A stretch of 64,000 bases of DNA from CAYMCO01 sp964388955 (GCA_964388955.1 CAYMCO010000032.1:4541-68540), one strand, 5' to 3'. Positions 45,531-54,175 are shown, numbered from the stretch's first letter. The notes: generated from the sequence alone by a model not told the origin. A program made the numbers and translations.

Positions 45531-46565
45531 ATGCAGTCCATGTCGATTTCTAGCGGTGCGAGCCGGGCGCGACGGGCGCTCGGACGGGAACGGGTCGACG
45601 ACGACCACGACCTCAAGTGGCGTCACCGGCCCGAACCCGCGCCCGCTCCGCCAAGTCGAGCCGTCCCGCAAGAAGGTGGCCCCGCCTATCTGAGCATCGC
45701 CTTGCATGCGGCACAGCGCGCCCTGTCTGCCTGCGTGCTCATTCTGGGCCTCATCTACTTCGTCGCCCTGGCGAGCGAGTTGGGCCTGGGCGGCGGCATC
45801 CGGAGCCTCCCGCGCGCCGCGGCCAGCGCGTGGCGGATCGGCGTGGATTTCCTCGGGACGCTCTTCTCGGGACAGATCGCATTCGGAGACACCCTCTGGC
45901 AGCCGCTTTCGAAATCCCTGGGCCTTCTCGGTGTTGCGTTGGCATTGGGAGTGAGCGTCGGGCTGCTGCTGGGCGCCTATGCTGCGCTACGGCGGCACAC
46001 CCGGATGTCTGGCCTGCTTGTATCCTTGTCGGTCTTCGGCATTTCGACACCCAGCTACGTGGCAGCCATGTTCCTGATTTGGACCATTGTATGGATTTTC
46101 CAGCGAACAGGCGTCCGCGTGCTGCCAATCTTCGGCTTCGGGTGGGACGAACGCTTGATCCTGCCCACGCTCGTGCTCGCCGCTCGACCCATGGCCAACA
46201 TGATGCGGCTCTCGTACTCGAGCTTGGTCGACATCTTCGATGCCGACTTCGTTCGCACCGCACACAGCAAGGGGCTATCCCCCAACATGGTTTTCTGGCG
46301 GCATATCCTGCGCAACGCAGGCATCCCGCTGCTCACAACCGCGGGCGTCTCTCTGCGCTTCAGCTTGTCTATCCTGCCGATCGTGGAATATATCTTTACT
46401 TGGCCCGGTGTGGGGCTGACCCTGCTCGAGACGCGGGACACCGAAACCATGATCCTGTTGGTGCTGCCGCTGGCCCTGCTCTTCCTTGGGGTGAACCTCA
46501 CATTGGATGTGCTGTATCTGTTCATTGACCCGCGCCTGCGCTCCGGCGGGCCGGTGAAGCGATGA
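45531..46565 (+). CDS. peptide/nickel ABC transporter permease, DppB type
   Basis: About 344 residues. After a poorly conserved, charged N-terminus come six membrane segments; the permease core includes LGVALALGVSVGLLLGAYAA, SVFGISTPSYVAAMFLIWTI and the EAA loop (DFVRTAHSKGLSPNMVFWRH), which contacts the ATPase, then the usual C-terminus LDVLYLFIDPRLRSGG. Start is uncertain: ATGs at 45531 and 45540 lack a clear ribosome site. It overlaps the next gene by 4 nt. No ATPase or binding protein is next to this pair, so it must borrow them, perhaps from the minus-strand system. Confidence 0.82.
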   Translation: MQSMSISSGASRARRALGRERVDDDHDLKWRHRPEPAPAPPSRAVPQEGGPAYLSIALHAAQRALSACVLILGLIYFVALASELGLGGGIRSLPRAAASAWRIGVDFLGTLFSGQIAFGDTLWQPLSKSLGLLGVALALGVSVGLLLGAYAALRRHTRMSGLLVSLSVFGISTPSYVAAMFLIWTIVWIFQRTGVRVLPIFGFGWDERLILPTLVLAARPMANMMRLSYSSLVDIFDADFVRTAHSKGLSPNMVFWRHILRNAGIPLLTTAGVSLRFSLSILPIVEYIFTWPGVGLTLLETRDTETMILLVLPLALLFLGVNLTLDVLYLFIDPRLRSGGPVKR

Positions 46566-48871
46566 TCCGATTGAGCCTCTGGCGCCGCTTGCTGCGGGCC
46601 TCATCGAACTCCTCTTTCATCCTGGGAGGGATCATGGTGGCCGCGCTGATTGTCCTGGCGGCCATCGGCCCCGAGATAGCCCCCCACAATCCTTACATCC
46701 GGCAGCGGATCCAGTGGTTCAACGGCGAGATGAAACGGGCACCTATCGCTCCAAGAGCGGAATATCCGCTCGGCACCGATCCGCAAGGCCGCGATCAACT
46801 CTCGCTCCTGCTCTACGGCGCCCGCACCACGCTCTCCATCGCGCTGATCGCCACCGCAGTGCGCCTGTTGTTGGGGATGGTTTTGGGCGCTCTCTCCGGC
46901 TGGTGGCCCGACGGTTTCATCGATCGTTTTGTCACCTCGCTGACCGGATTCCTGGCGGCCATTCCGGGGCTGATTCTGGCGATACTGTTGGTCTACGCTA
47001 TCGGCATTCGAAGCGGCCGCGCCGCCTTCATCGGCGCGCTGGCCGTGGTCGGCTGGGGCGAGGTGGCGCAGATTGTGCGCAGCCATGTCCTGGCGATGCG
47101 CAACAAGGAATTTGTGACCGCGGCGCGCGCCGTCGGCCTGAGTTCCCTGGAGACCCTGAGCCGCCATATCCTCCCCAATCTGCTCGCGACGATGATATCC
47201 ATGAGCGCTTTGGAAATGGGGGGCGCTCTGCTGCTCCTGGGAGAACTGGGATTCATGAACGTCTTCCTGGGTAGCGGCACGATGATCGCCGGCGACGTCG
47301 GCACCCCTAGCACGGTGATTTTCGAAACCCCTGACTGGGGCGCCATGCTGGGGACGACCTGGCGCAGTTTCCGGGCCATCCCCTGGCTTCCCGCCGCCCC
47401 AGCACTGGCCTTTTTCGTCTCCATCTTGAGCTTCAACGTATTTGGGTTTGGTCTGCAGCGCTTCAGCGAAAGAGGCCGATTCTATCCGAGCGGCTGGTCC
47501 GTGCTGCGGTTCGTGGTGATTTGCACCGCCGTGCTCTTCGGCTTCCAGTACTTCCTCGCCCAGACGGGGCCCGAATCGCAATTCAAAGCCAAAGCGCGGA
47601 CATTCGATGTGTCCCGAGCTTGGCGGGACATTGACTTCCTGACCCAACCGGATCTGCGGAACCGCTCCCCCGGAACCGAGGCGCACGATCTTGCAGCGAG
47701 CTACATCGCCAATCAATTCAAGGAGGCGGATCTCACCCCCTTCCCTTACGGGAGCTATTTCCAGCCGTTCCAAGCCTTGCACGGGACCATCAGCGTCCCG
47801 CCCGAGATCGAGATCGTCAGCTCTGGGGGCGATGTGTACCAAACCTTCACGGACGGCATCCGCTACGATCCCATCGCACCCTTCAACAACAGCGGCGAAG
47901 TGGAAGGCCAGCTCTACGTCTATGGCAACATCTCCCCCGCCGCCTACAATCGCACCGGCGGGCTGGTGTTCATGCTGGGGGATACCCTTTTCAGGTCGCC
48001 GGCGCTCCTGCGGATTGTGCGCGACGACCAGCTGCCGGCTCAGGGTATCGCCCCACAATTCCCAGCACCGCTTTCCTTGTTGCGGGATGAGGTTTCCTTC
48101 GTCGTCTCAGAAACCCAAGCCGCGGAGATGCTCCGCCAATTGGGTCACGACTACTACCGCTTGAAAGGCCAGCTCGAGAGCGAGGAGCAGATTCTCTTCG
48201 ACACGGGAGCGCGCGTCCGGCTCCTCTTTGGCCTGCAGTATGAGAATGTGCGGGAGGCGAACGTTGTTGGCTACCTCCCCGGCACCGACCCGCGCGTGCA
48301 AACCCAACGCATCATCGTGGCGGCCACTTACAGCGTGCCAGCCCCGTATCAAGGTCGCGTCTATCCCGGCGCCGACGAGAATGCCAGCGGGGTGTCGGTG
48401 ATGCTGGAGATCATGCGCCAATGGCGGGAGATCGATTTTCAACCCAAACGGACCGTGGTCTTCGCCGCTTTCGATGAACTGGGAGGGCACAACTTCGTCG
48501 AGGATCCCATCCTCCCCAGCATCGGAGACGCCAACTGGACCGCAGTGGTGATCTACGGGGTGGGCGCAGGCGATGATGACTTGGCGCGGCTGTCCGCTGG
48601 CGGCGCTTTGGAACGCCCATTCGACAAATCGGGCCGGCTGATGGGAGAGGGGACCCAGGCGCTGAGCGATTGGCAGTTCTTCTTTGCGGGGGGCGGCGGG
48701 CGCGGCTGGGAGCTAGCCGCCGATCCCAGCTACGCCGGCATCGTCATCACCCGCCCGGGCGACGGGCAATCCGGCACCGTGTACGACAGCCGTGAGCATC
48801 TCGACCCACTGCTGGTGGAAGACGCCGGCAGGACCATCTCACACTTCTTGATGGTATTGAGTTCCGAATAG
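46562..48871 (+). CDS. DppC-type ABC permease fused to an M28 peptidase-like domain
   Basis: A 769-residue two-part protein. Residues 1-310 are a DppC/OppC permease (LGTDPQGRDQLSLLLYGART, EAA loop AARAVGLSSLETLSRHILPN). A further membrane segment (about 317-334) leads to an outward-facing region of about 400 residues that resembles M28 zinc aminopeptidases: DFLTQPDLRNRSPGTEAHDL, YPGADENASGVSVMLEIMRQ (about 600-615), FAAFDELGGHNFV (about 635) and EHLDPLLVEDAGRTI. The first zinc His and Asp of M28 (usually A-H-x-D) read A-T-Y-S, and the Glu-Glu pair reads Asp-Glu, so the metal site is incomplete and activity is doubtful. It may bind or guide peptides at the translocator. It ends 4 bp from the convergent dppC gene. 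Confidence 0.82.
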   Translation: MIRLSLWRRLLRASSNSSFILGGIMVAALIVLAAIGPEIAPHNPYIRQRIQWFNGEMKRAPIAPRAEYPLGTDPQGRDQLSLLLYGARTTLSIALIATAVRLLLGMVLGALSGWWPDGFIDRFVTSLTGFLAAIPGLILAILLVYAIGIRSGRAAFIGALAVVGWGEVAQIVRSHVLAMRNKEFVTAARAVGLSSLETLSRHILPNLLATMISMSALEMGGALLLLGELGFMNVFLGSGTMIAGDVGTPSTVIFETPDWGAMLGTTWRSFRAIPWLPAAPALAFFVSILSFNVFGFGLQRFSERGRFYPSGWSVLRFVVICTAVLFGFQYFLAQTGPESQFKAKARTFDVSRAWRDIDFLTQPDLRNRSPGTEAHDLAASYIANQFKEADLTPFPYGSYFQPFQALHGTISVPPEIEIVSSGGDVYQTFTDGIRYDPIAPFNNSGEVEGQLYVYGNISPAAYNRTGGLVFMLGDTLFRSPALLRIVRDDQLPAQGIAPQFPAPLSLLRDEVSFVVSETQAAEMLRQLGHDYYRLKGQLESEEQILFDTGARVRLLFGLQYENVREANVVGYLPGTDPRVQTQRIIVAATYSVPAPYQGRVYPGADENASGVSVMLEIMRQWREIDFQPKRTVVFAAFDELGGHNFVEDPILPSIGDANWTAVVIYGVGAGDDDLARLSAGGALERPFDKSGRLMGEGTQALSDWQFFFAGGGGRGWELAADPSYAGIVITRPGDGQSGTVYDSREHLDPLLVEDAGRTISHFLMVLSSE

Positions 48872-48875
48872 CCGG

Positions 48876-49814
48876 CTAATCCCGGCCGCGCATCATGGGG
48901 TCGAAGGCATCCCTCAGACCGTCGCCGAAGAAGTTGAACGCCAGCATGGTGATGGTTATGGCTGCGGCGGGGACAATGGCCATATGTGGGTAGGTGCGCA
49001 TCGCCCGCCAGCCGTCGGACAGCATCCGGCCCCAGCTGGGGACCGGAGCTGGAACGCCCAATCCAATGAAGCTGAGGGTCGCCTCCGCCAGGATCAGGCT
49101 GGGGATGTCGAGGGTGAGCATGACGATCACCGGCCCGATGCTGTTGGGCAGCATATGCCGCCAGATGATCCGCGCCGGCGAGGCGCCTGCTGCCCGGGCG
49201 GCCTCCACAAAATCCTGCTCCCGCAGGGAGAGGAATTGCCCGCGGATGACCCGGGAAACCCCCAGCCAGCTCACCAAGCCCAGGGCGATGAACATGCCCA
49301 TCAGCAGGACTGTGGGATCTGAGTTCGGCGGGATCACGATCATGAGCAGAATGATGAAGAGCAAAGTCGGGAACCCGTACATCAGGTCCACAAAGCGCAT
49401 CATCAGATCGTCCACCCGGCCGCCCGCGTAGCCCGATATGGCGCCGAAGATCACGCCCACCAACATCGAGGTCATGGAGCCAGCGAAGGCCACCCCCAGG
49501 GAAATCCGAGCCCCGTAGATGGCCCGTGTCAGGTAGTCCCGGCCGAGCTGATCCGTGCCGAGCCAATGGGCCAAGGATGGCGCGCTGCGCGTGTGGTCGA
49601 AATCGGCCGCATCCCGCCCGTAGGGGGTCAGCAGGGGAGCGGCGATGGCGCTCGTGATAAGGATGACGATGTAGATCGCCGCAGCGAGCGAAAGCCGATT
49701 CCGCGAGAAGCGCCGCAGAATGTCCTTGCCGTGCGTATACCGGGGGCGCTCCAAGATATCACGATCGCTTGAGATCTCCCTGGCCGCCTGAATCCCAGGT
49801 GCCGCAGTGGCCAT
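48876..49814 (-). CDS. peptide ABC transporter permease, DppC type (second copy)
   Basis: A 312-residue permease with an N-terminal cytoplasmic segment (ILERPRYTHGKDILRRFSRN), six membrane segments, LGTDQLGRDYLTRAIYGARI, EAA loop FVEAARAAGASPARIIWRHM, and the C-terminus FNFFGDGLRDAFDPMMRGRD. It is closely similar over its whole length to the gene at 50080-51018, so the two are tandem duplicates. GGGGAGGGG precedes the ATG. A hairpin lies between the copies. Confidence 0.92.
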   Translation of the reverse strand: MATAAPGIQAAREISSDRDILERPRYTHGKDILRRFSRNRLSLAAAIYIVILITSAIAAPLLTPYGRDAADFDHTRSAPSLAHWLGTDQLGRDYLTRAIYGARISLGVAFAGSMTSMLVGVIFGAISGYAGGRVDDLMMRFVDLMYGFPTLLFIILLMIVIPPNSDPTVLLMGMFIALGLVSWLGVSRVIRGQFLSLREQDFVEAARAAGASPARIIWRHMLPNSIGPVIVMLTLDIPSLILAEATLSFIGLGVPAPVPSWGRMLSDGWRAMRTYPHMAIVPAAAITITMLAFNFFGDGLRDAFDPMMRGRD

Positions 49815-50011
49815 TTCCCCTCCCCCTCAAGAATTGGAACGGTGCGTCAGCGCACGCCCTCTCCGGGTCGCAGCACGCCCGATCAAATCCGATATTCCCA
49901 GAGATCATCCCTCCCACCCAAGAATGAAAGTCACCCCTTTCCTATGCAATAGGTATGCATTTTCCAGGGCGGGGTCGAACCCCCATGACCGGGCCTGGCC
50001 CAGAAGGAGCA

Positions 50012-50037
50012 CACCTCCAGCCATGAGGCTGGAGGTG
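50012..50037. terminator. perfect hairpin between the two dppC copies
   Basis: CACCTCCAGCC (50012-50022), loop ATGA, GGCTGGAGGTG (50027-50037): an 11-bp perfect stem in the 265-bp gap. No T-run follows on the minus strand, so it may be an attenuator or RNA-stability element that lowers expression of the second copy. Confidence 0.5.
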
Positions 50038-50079
50038 GAGAACAAGCTATCCACCAAGGTGCAGCTCGCGATCAGGCCC

Positions 50080-51018
50080 TCAGTCTCGGCCCCGCATCAT
50101 GGGATCCAACGCGTCCCGCAGGCCATCCCCGAAGAAATTGAAGGCCAGCATGGTGATGGTGATCGCCATTGCCGGGACGATCGCCAGGTGGGGGGAGGCC
50201 CGCATCGCCCGCCAACCTTCAGCCAGCATTTGCCCCCAACTCGGGGTGGGCGGCTTCACGCCCAGCCCGATGAAGCTCAAGGTGGACTCTGTCAGGATGA
50301 GCGTGGGGATGCGCAGCGTCAGCCAGACGATCACCGGGCCGATGCTGTTGGGCAGCATATGCCGCCAAATGATGCGCAAGGGGGAGGCGCCCTGGGCGCG
50401 CGCCGCTTCCACGAAATCCTGCTCCCGCAGCGAGAGGAATTGGCCCCTGACCAATCGGGCCACATTCAACCAGCTCACAATGCCCAGCGAAACAAACAGG
50501 CCCACCATGATCATGCCGGTGGTGGAGTTTGGCGGGATGATCAACAACATCAGGATAATGAACAACAAAGTCGGAAATCCGAACATCAGGTCGACGAAGC
50601 GCATCATCAAATCGTCCACCACCCCGCCGGCGAATCCAGAGATGGCGCCGTACACCACGCCGATGAGCAGCGCGGTGATTGAGCCCACATATGCGACACC
50701 CAGTGAGACCTGGGCGCCGAAAATGGTGCGTGTGAACACGTCACGGCCCAATTTGTCGGTGCCAAACCAGTATTCCCCGCTTGGTCCCTGACGGGTGGCA
50801 CTGAAATGAGGTGTGTCCCGCCCGTAGGGGGTGATCCATTCGGCCGTGATAGCAGCCAATGTCAGCAGGATAATATAGGCGCCGGCAGCAATTGCCACCC
50901 GGTTGCGCAGCAGCCGCCGCAGGGTATCGCGCCAGAAACTGTAACGCGGGCGCTCCAGAATATCCTGGTCGACCGACGCGGCGCCAATTTGTGTGACGTC
51001 ACTCGCTCCTACTGCCAT
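50080..51018 (-). CDS. dppC: peptide ABC transporter permease, DppC type (first copy)
   Basis: A 312-residue inner-membrane permease of a peptide importer. Cytoplasmic start (ILERPRYSFWRDTLRRLLRN), FGTDKLGRDVFTRTIFGAQV, EAA loop FVEAARAQGASPLRIIWRHM, C-terminus FNFFGDGLRDALDPMMRGRD. The ATG at 51018 has GGAG about 9 nt upstream; an upstream start (51045) is unsupported. It pairs with the DppB 58 bp upstream. Confidence 0.93.
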   Translation of the reverse strand: MAVGASDVTQIGAASVDQDILERPRYSFWRDTLRRLLRNRVAIAAGAYIILLTLAAITAEWITPYGRDTPHFSATRQGPSGEYWFGTDKLGRDVFTRTIFGAQVSLGVAYVGSITALLIGVVYGAISGFAGGVVDDLMMRFVDLMFGFPTLLFIILMLLIIPPNSTTGMIMVGLFVSLGIVSWLNVARLVRGQFLSLREQDFVEAARAQGASPLRIIWRHMLPNSIGPVIVWLTLRIPTLILTESTLSFIGLGVKPPTPSWGQMLAEGWRAMRASPHLAIVPAMAITITMLAFNFFGDGLRDALDPMMRGRD

Positions 51019-51076
51019 TCGGTTAGTCTCCTTATTCGCCCTCAAACGACCATGTGCCCCAATCCATCGCTCAAGA

Positions 51077-52039
51077 TCAATCGTATCGGATGCGGGGATC
51101 CAGAAATCCGTACAACACGTCTACGATCAGGTTGGCGGCGACCAGCACCGTGGAATACAACAAGATGGTGGCCATGATCAGGGAATAGTCCCGGTCCGTG
51201 ACGGCGGTGATAAAGAATTTCCCGATGCCCGGGATGGCGAACACCAACTCTACGAAGAACGTGCCGGTGAGCCAAGCAGCCAGCATGGGGCCAAGCACGG
51301 TGACGACGGGGATGAGCGAATTGGGAAGAGCATGCGCTGCCAGCACCATGCGCTCTCGCAGGCCCTTGGCACGCGCGGTGCGGATGTAGTCCTGGCCCAA
51401 AGTCTCCAGCACGCTGGCCCGCGTGAGACGGGTGATGATCGCCATGCCGCCGGTGCCCAATGTGACAATCGGCATCACCGCCTGCTTCCAGGAATTCCCC
51501 CATCCGAAGACCGGCAGCCACTGCAGGGTGAGCGCGAAGAGCAGTATCAGCATCAGCCCCAGAACGAAGTTCGGGATGGAGATCCCCAGCGTGCTGATGA
51601 ACATGGCGGCGTGATCCGGAAGCTTGTTGCGATAGAGCGCTGAGATGACGCCCAGCGGGATCCCCACAGCTATTGCTAGCAGGAATGAGAACAAGCCGAT
51701 CTGCGCTGAGACCATCACCGGCGCGCCCAAGGGATCCTTCGAGAAATCGACGCCAAAGAGCAGCTGGTTCACGGAGAAATCGATCTGGCGCATGGAGGGC
51801 CCAAAATCGCCATGCAGCAGCAGGCGCTTCATATAGTTGATGTATTGGATGACCGGCGGCTGATCCAACCCGTACTGCGCTTTCAGCCGGGCTTGCACTT
51901 CCGGCGGCCTGGGTCGACCTCCAGCGTTGGAGCTGAATGGCCCGCCGGGCGCCAACTGCATGAAAGTGAAAGTCACCACTGATATCAGAAACAGAACGAT
52001 GATCGAGCGCAAGGCACGGTTGATGATGAACCCGACCAT
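51077..52039 (-). CDS. dppB: peptide ABC transporter permease, DppB type
   Basis: A 320-residue permease: MVGFIINRALRSIIVLFLIS, then TFTFMQLAPGGPFSSN, six membrane segments, EAA loop DYIRTARAKGLRERMVLAAH, and the family C-terminus VDVLYGFLDPRIRYD. GGGAGG precedes the ATG. It follows the binding-protein gene by 155 bp, with two hairpins between. Confidence 0.94.
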   Translation of the reverse strand: MVGFIINRALRSIIVLFLISVVTFTFMQLAPGGPFSSNAGGRPRPPEVQARLKAQYGLDQPPVIQYINYMKRLLLHGDFGPSMRQIDFSVNQLLFGVDFSKDPLGAPVMVSAQIGLFSFLLAIAVGIPLGVISALYRNKLPDHAAMFISTLGISIPNFVLGLMLILLFALTLQWLPVFGWGNSWKQAVMPIVTLGTGGMAIITRLTRASVLETLGQDYIRTARAKGLRERMVLAAHALPNSLIPVVTVLGPMLAAWLTGTFFVELVFAIPGIGKFFITAVTDRDYSLIMATILLYSTVLVAANLIVDVLYGFLDPRIRYD

Positions 52040-52103
52040 ATTGCCTCCCGGGAAATCTCACATCCCGTTGCGTCCCGCAAGACGCCTCTTACACTTGATA
52101 AGA

Positions 52104-52177
52104 CCCTCGCCGATCGCGAGGGGAATAATTGCATAGAACGCATGGCTGCGGGGTTCGAAAAACCACCGCAGCCATGC
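52104..52177 (-). terminator. two hairpins after the binding-protein gene
   Basis: The first has a perfect 12-bp stem (GCATGGCTGCGG at 52140-52151 with CCGCAGCCATGC at 52166-52177). The second has a 7-bp stem (CCCTCGC at 52104-52110 with GCGAGGG at 52116-52122). Placed between the binding protein and the permeases, they probably reduce read-through, as is common where the binding protein is needed in excess. Confidence 0.7.
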
Positions 52178-52194
52178 ACGATGGTCACAGCAGG

Positions 52195-53997
52195 TTAGAA
52201 CCCGCCGCCACCGATCGCGTTGCACTCCTCGAGGGTGTCGAGGTAGCTCGCCCATTCGACGTTCACCGTGCGCACGTCGATGCCGAGATTTTCCTCCCAC
52301 ATCGCCTCAACGGCTTCGAGGAGATCCTGGTTGCTTCCACCCTTGTTGTACCAAAGCTCCACGACGACCGATCCGGCATCTTCGACACCCGCCTCGGCCA
52401 TATAGTCGGCGAGATATCCCTGTGCCGCTTCGACATCGAAGGGGTACCCTACGTTCTCACCCTGATATCCGAAGATCTCAGGTGGGATCACGCCATTGGC
52501 AACCACCCGCCACGGGGTCTGCGCAACTTCGTCCAGCAGCGTGCGCTTGTCGATGGCGCTGGCCAGCGCCTTGCGCATATTGACGTTGTCGGTCGGCGTG
52601 GCCACCGTGTTCACACCCAGGTAGTACACACCGGGGCGTGGCAGCAGGGTGAATTCGGGCGTATCGACCAGGCGCGGCGTATCCTCTGGTGGGAAGCTCG
52701 CGCCGCCTGTGGAGTCAAGCTCTCCGGCTTCGAAGGCCGCCAGAGCGGTAGCCGGCTCGGTGATGATCGGGACCTCGATGCGGTCGAAGGCCACATTGTC
52801 CGCGTCCCAATAGAGCGGGTTCTTCTCGAAGACCAGGTTCTCGCCGGGGTTGTGCTCGGTCAGCACGTAGGCACCGTTGCCCACAGCGATTCCGGGCTGC
52901 GTCCAGGTGTCCGGATTGGCTTCGATCACATCCAGGCGCACCGGATGGAAGGTGCTGAAGGCCAGGATGCTGTCGAAGTAGGAGCGCGGCTCGCTCAGCG
53001 TGAACTGGAAGGTGTAGTCATCCACCGCCGCGATGGTCGTCAGGTCGTCGATCTCGCCGGCGTTGTAAGCCGCCGCATCCACGATGTCGAACATCACGTA
53101 AGCGTAGTCATTGGCCATGTCGGGGCTCAGCAGCCGCTTCACGCCGTCTACGAAATGCTGGGCCAGGACAGGCTCCCCGTCGGACCAGACCGCGTCGGGT
53201 CGCAGGTGCACGGTGAACACCGTGCCGTCCTCAGAGACATCGAAGCTCTCCGCCGCCAGGGGTGCGATCGTGCCCTCCTTCGTGAAGCGGTAGGGCGCGT
53301 CGTACATCTGGTAGATCATGTCGGACGAGGTCGTGTCCGTCGCGCGGTTGACGTCCAGCGTGGGAATCGCCGTCCCTTCCGGGTATACCAGCGTGGTCTT
53401 GCCACTCTCTGCGCTCCAGTCGGCAAAGCGCGGGGCGCCGAAGGGCGGGTACAGGGAGTTGATGTCGGTGCTGACCAGCGTGGTGCGGTCGTAGTGGAAG
53501 AGCGGGATTACCATGACCACTTCATCCACAATGATCCGCTCGGCATCCTGCCATTGAGTGGCACGGCTCTCGAGATCCGTGTTGCGATAGGCGGCCGTTG
53601 TCAGATCCTCGAACCGGGCAGCGGCATCAGGGTTCGTCAGCTGCCAGAACGTGTACTGGAAGTCCGATGTCGCCCCGAAGACGGTGTCGACCATATTACC
53701 GGCGTCCGCCCAGTCCATCACCCAGCCCATGCGGTATACATTGAACGTGCACAGGTTCTTCTCCGTCTGTTGGAGTTCACCTTGCAGGTCCTCGAGCTGG
53801 GACTGAAGCGCCGATAGCTCGTCCTCCGACATATTGCCGGCTTCTTGCGCGGCCTGGAGTTGGGCTTCCAGCTCAGCAATTCGCGCCTGGGCCTCCTCAT
53901 CGACCACCTGGACAACCTCGGGGGTCGCGGCGGGGCCGCAGGCGGCGAGAAGCAGAACGCCGATAAACAGGATGGCAAGCCATCTCTTCTTCAACAT
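52195..53997 (-). CDS. peptide-binding lipoprotein (SBP family 5), apparently circularly permuted
   Basis: A 600-residue lipoprotein. Signal peptide and lipobox (LLLAACGPAA, Cys20) are followed by a coiled coil (about 33-80). Residues about 83-195 (NVYRMGWVMDWADAGNMVD, then ERIIVDEVVMVIPLFHYDRT) match what is normally the C-terminal part of family-5 binding proteins. The usual N-terminal part begins only at about 200 (TLVYPEGTAIPTLDVNRATD; HLRPDAVWSDGEPVLAQHFV), and the protein stops at EWASYLDTLEEC plus eight residues, exactly where the displaced segment would continue. All parts of the fold seem present, in rotated order. GAGGAGGG precedes the ATG. It should deliver peptides to the DppB-DppC complex. 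Confidence 0.85.
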   Translation of the reverse strand: MLKKRWLAILFIGVLLLAACGPAATPEVVQVVDEEAQARIAELEAQLQAAQEAGNMSEDELSALQSQLEDLQGELQQTEKNLCTFNVYRMGWVMDWADAGNMVDTVFGATSDFQYTFWQLTNPDAAARFEDLTTAAYRNTDLESRATQWQDAERIIVDEVVMVIPLFHYDRTTLVSTDINSLYPPFGAPRFADWSAESGKTTLVYPEGTAIPTLDVNRATDTTSSDMIYQMYDAPYRFTKEGTIAPLAAESFDVSEDGTVFTVHLRPDAVWSDGEPVLAQHFVDGVKRLLSPDMANDYAYVMFDIVDAAAYNAGEIDDLTTIAAVDDYTFQFTLSEPRSYFDSILAFSTFHPVRLDVIEANPDTWTQPGIAVGNGAYVLTEHNPGENLVFEKNPLYWDADNVAFDRIEVPIITEPATALAAFEAGELDSTGGASFPPEDTPRLVDTPEFTLLPRPGVYYLGVNTVATPTDNVNMRKALASAIDKRTLLDEVAQTPWRVVANGVIPPEIFGYQGENVGYPFDVEAAQGYLADYMAEAGVEDAGSVVVELWYNKGGSNQDLLEAVEAMWEENLGIDVRTVNVEWASYLDTLEECNAIGGGGF

Positions 53998-54103
53998 TCC
54001 AAATCCCTCCTCAGGTTGATTTACGACTTAGTTTGCGTCTTTCTTGCCGTATTGCACATTTCACGTACTTCTCTCCTTATGGCCGATGTCTCATCACCTC
54101 CTT

Positions 54104-54127
54104 CCAAGTATTCGCCCAAGTATTCGC
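54104..54127. repeat. 12-bp tandem direct repeat in the binding-protein leader
   Basis: CCAAGTATTCGC occurs twice without a gap (54104-54115 and 54116-54127), 110-130 bp before the binding-protein start. Just downstream on the minus strand is an AAGGAGGTGAT, a near-perfect anti-16S sequence followed by only very short frames (one encodes MCNTARKTQTKS). It could be an operator plus leader peptide. Confidence 0.4.
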
Positions 54128-54175
54128 GCCGCATTGATGCACTGGGGCGATGACGATCCCAATCCTCCAACATCG

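Noticed and set aside
46601..48058. Long minus-strand open frame (485 codons) inside the permease-peptidase gene
   Set aside because: Rich in His, Gln, Arg and Gly as expected for an antisense frame in high-GC DNA, and no recognisable domain; the plus-strand frame is well supported.
52129..53817. Plus-strand open frame of 562 codons opposite the binding lipoprotein
   Set aside because: Antisense shadow; the minus-strand frame has a signal peptide, lipobox and family-5 motifs.
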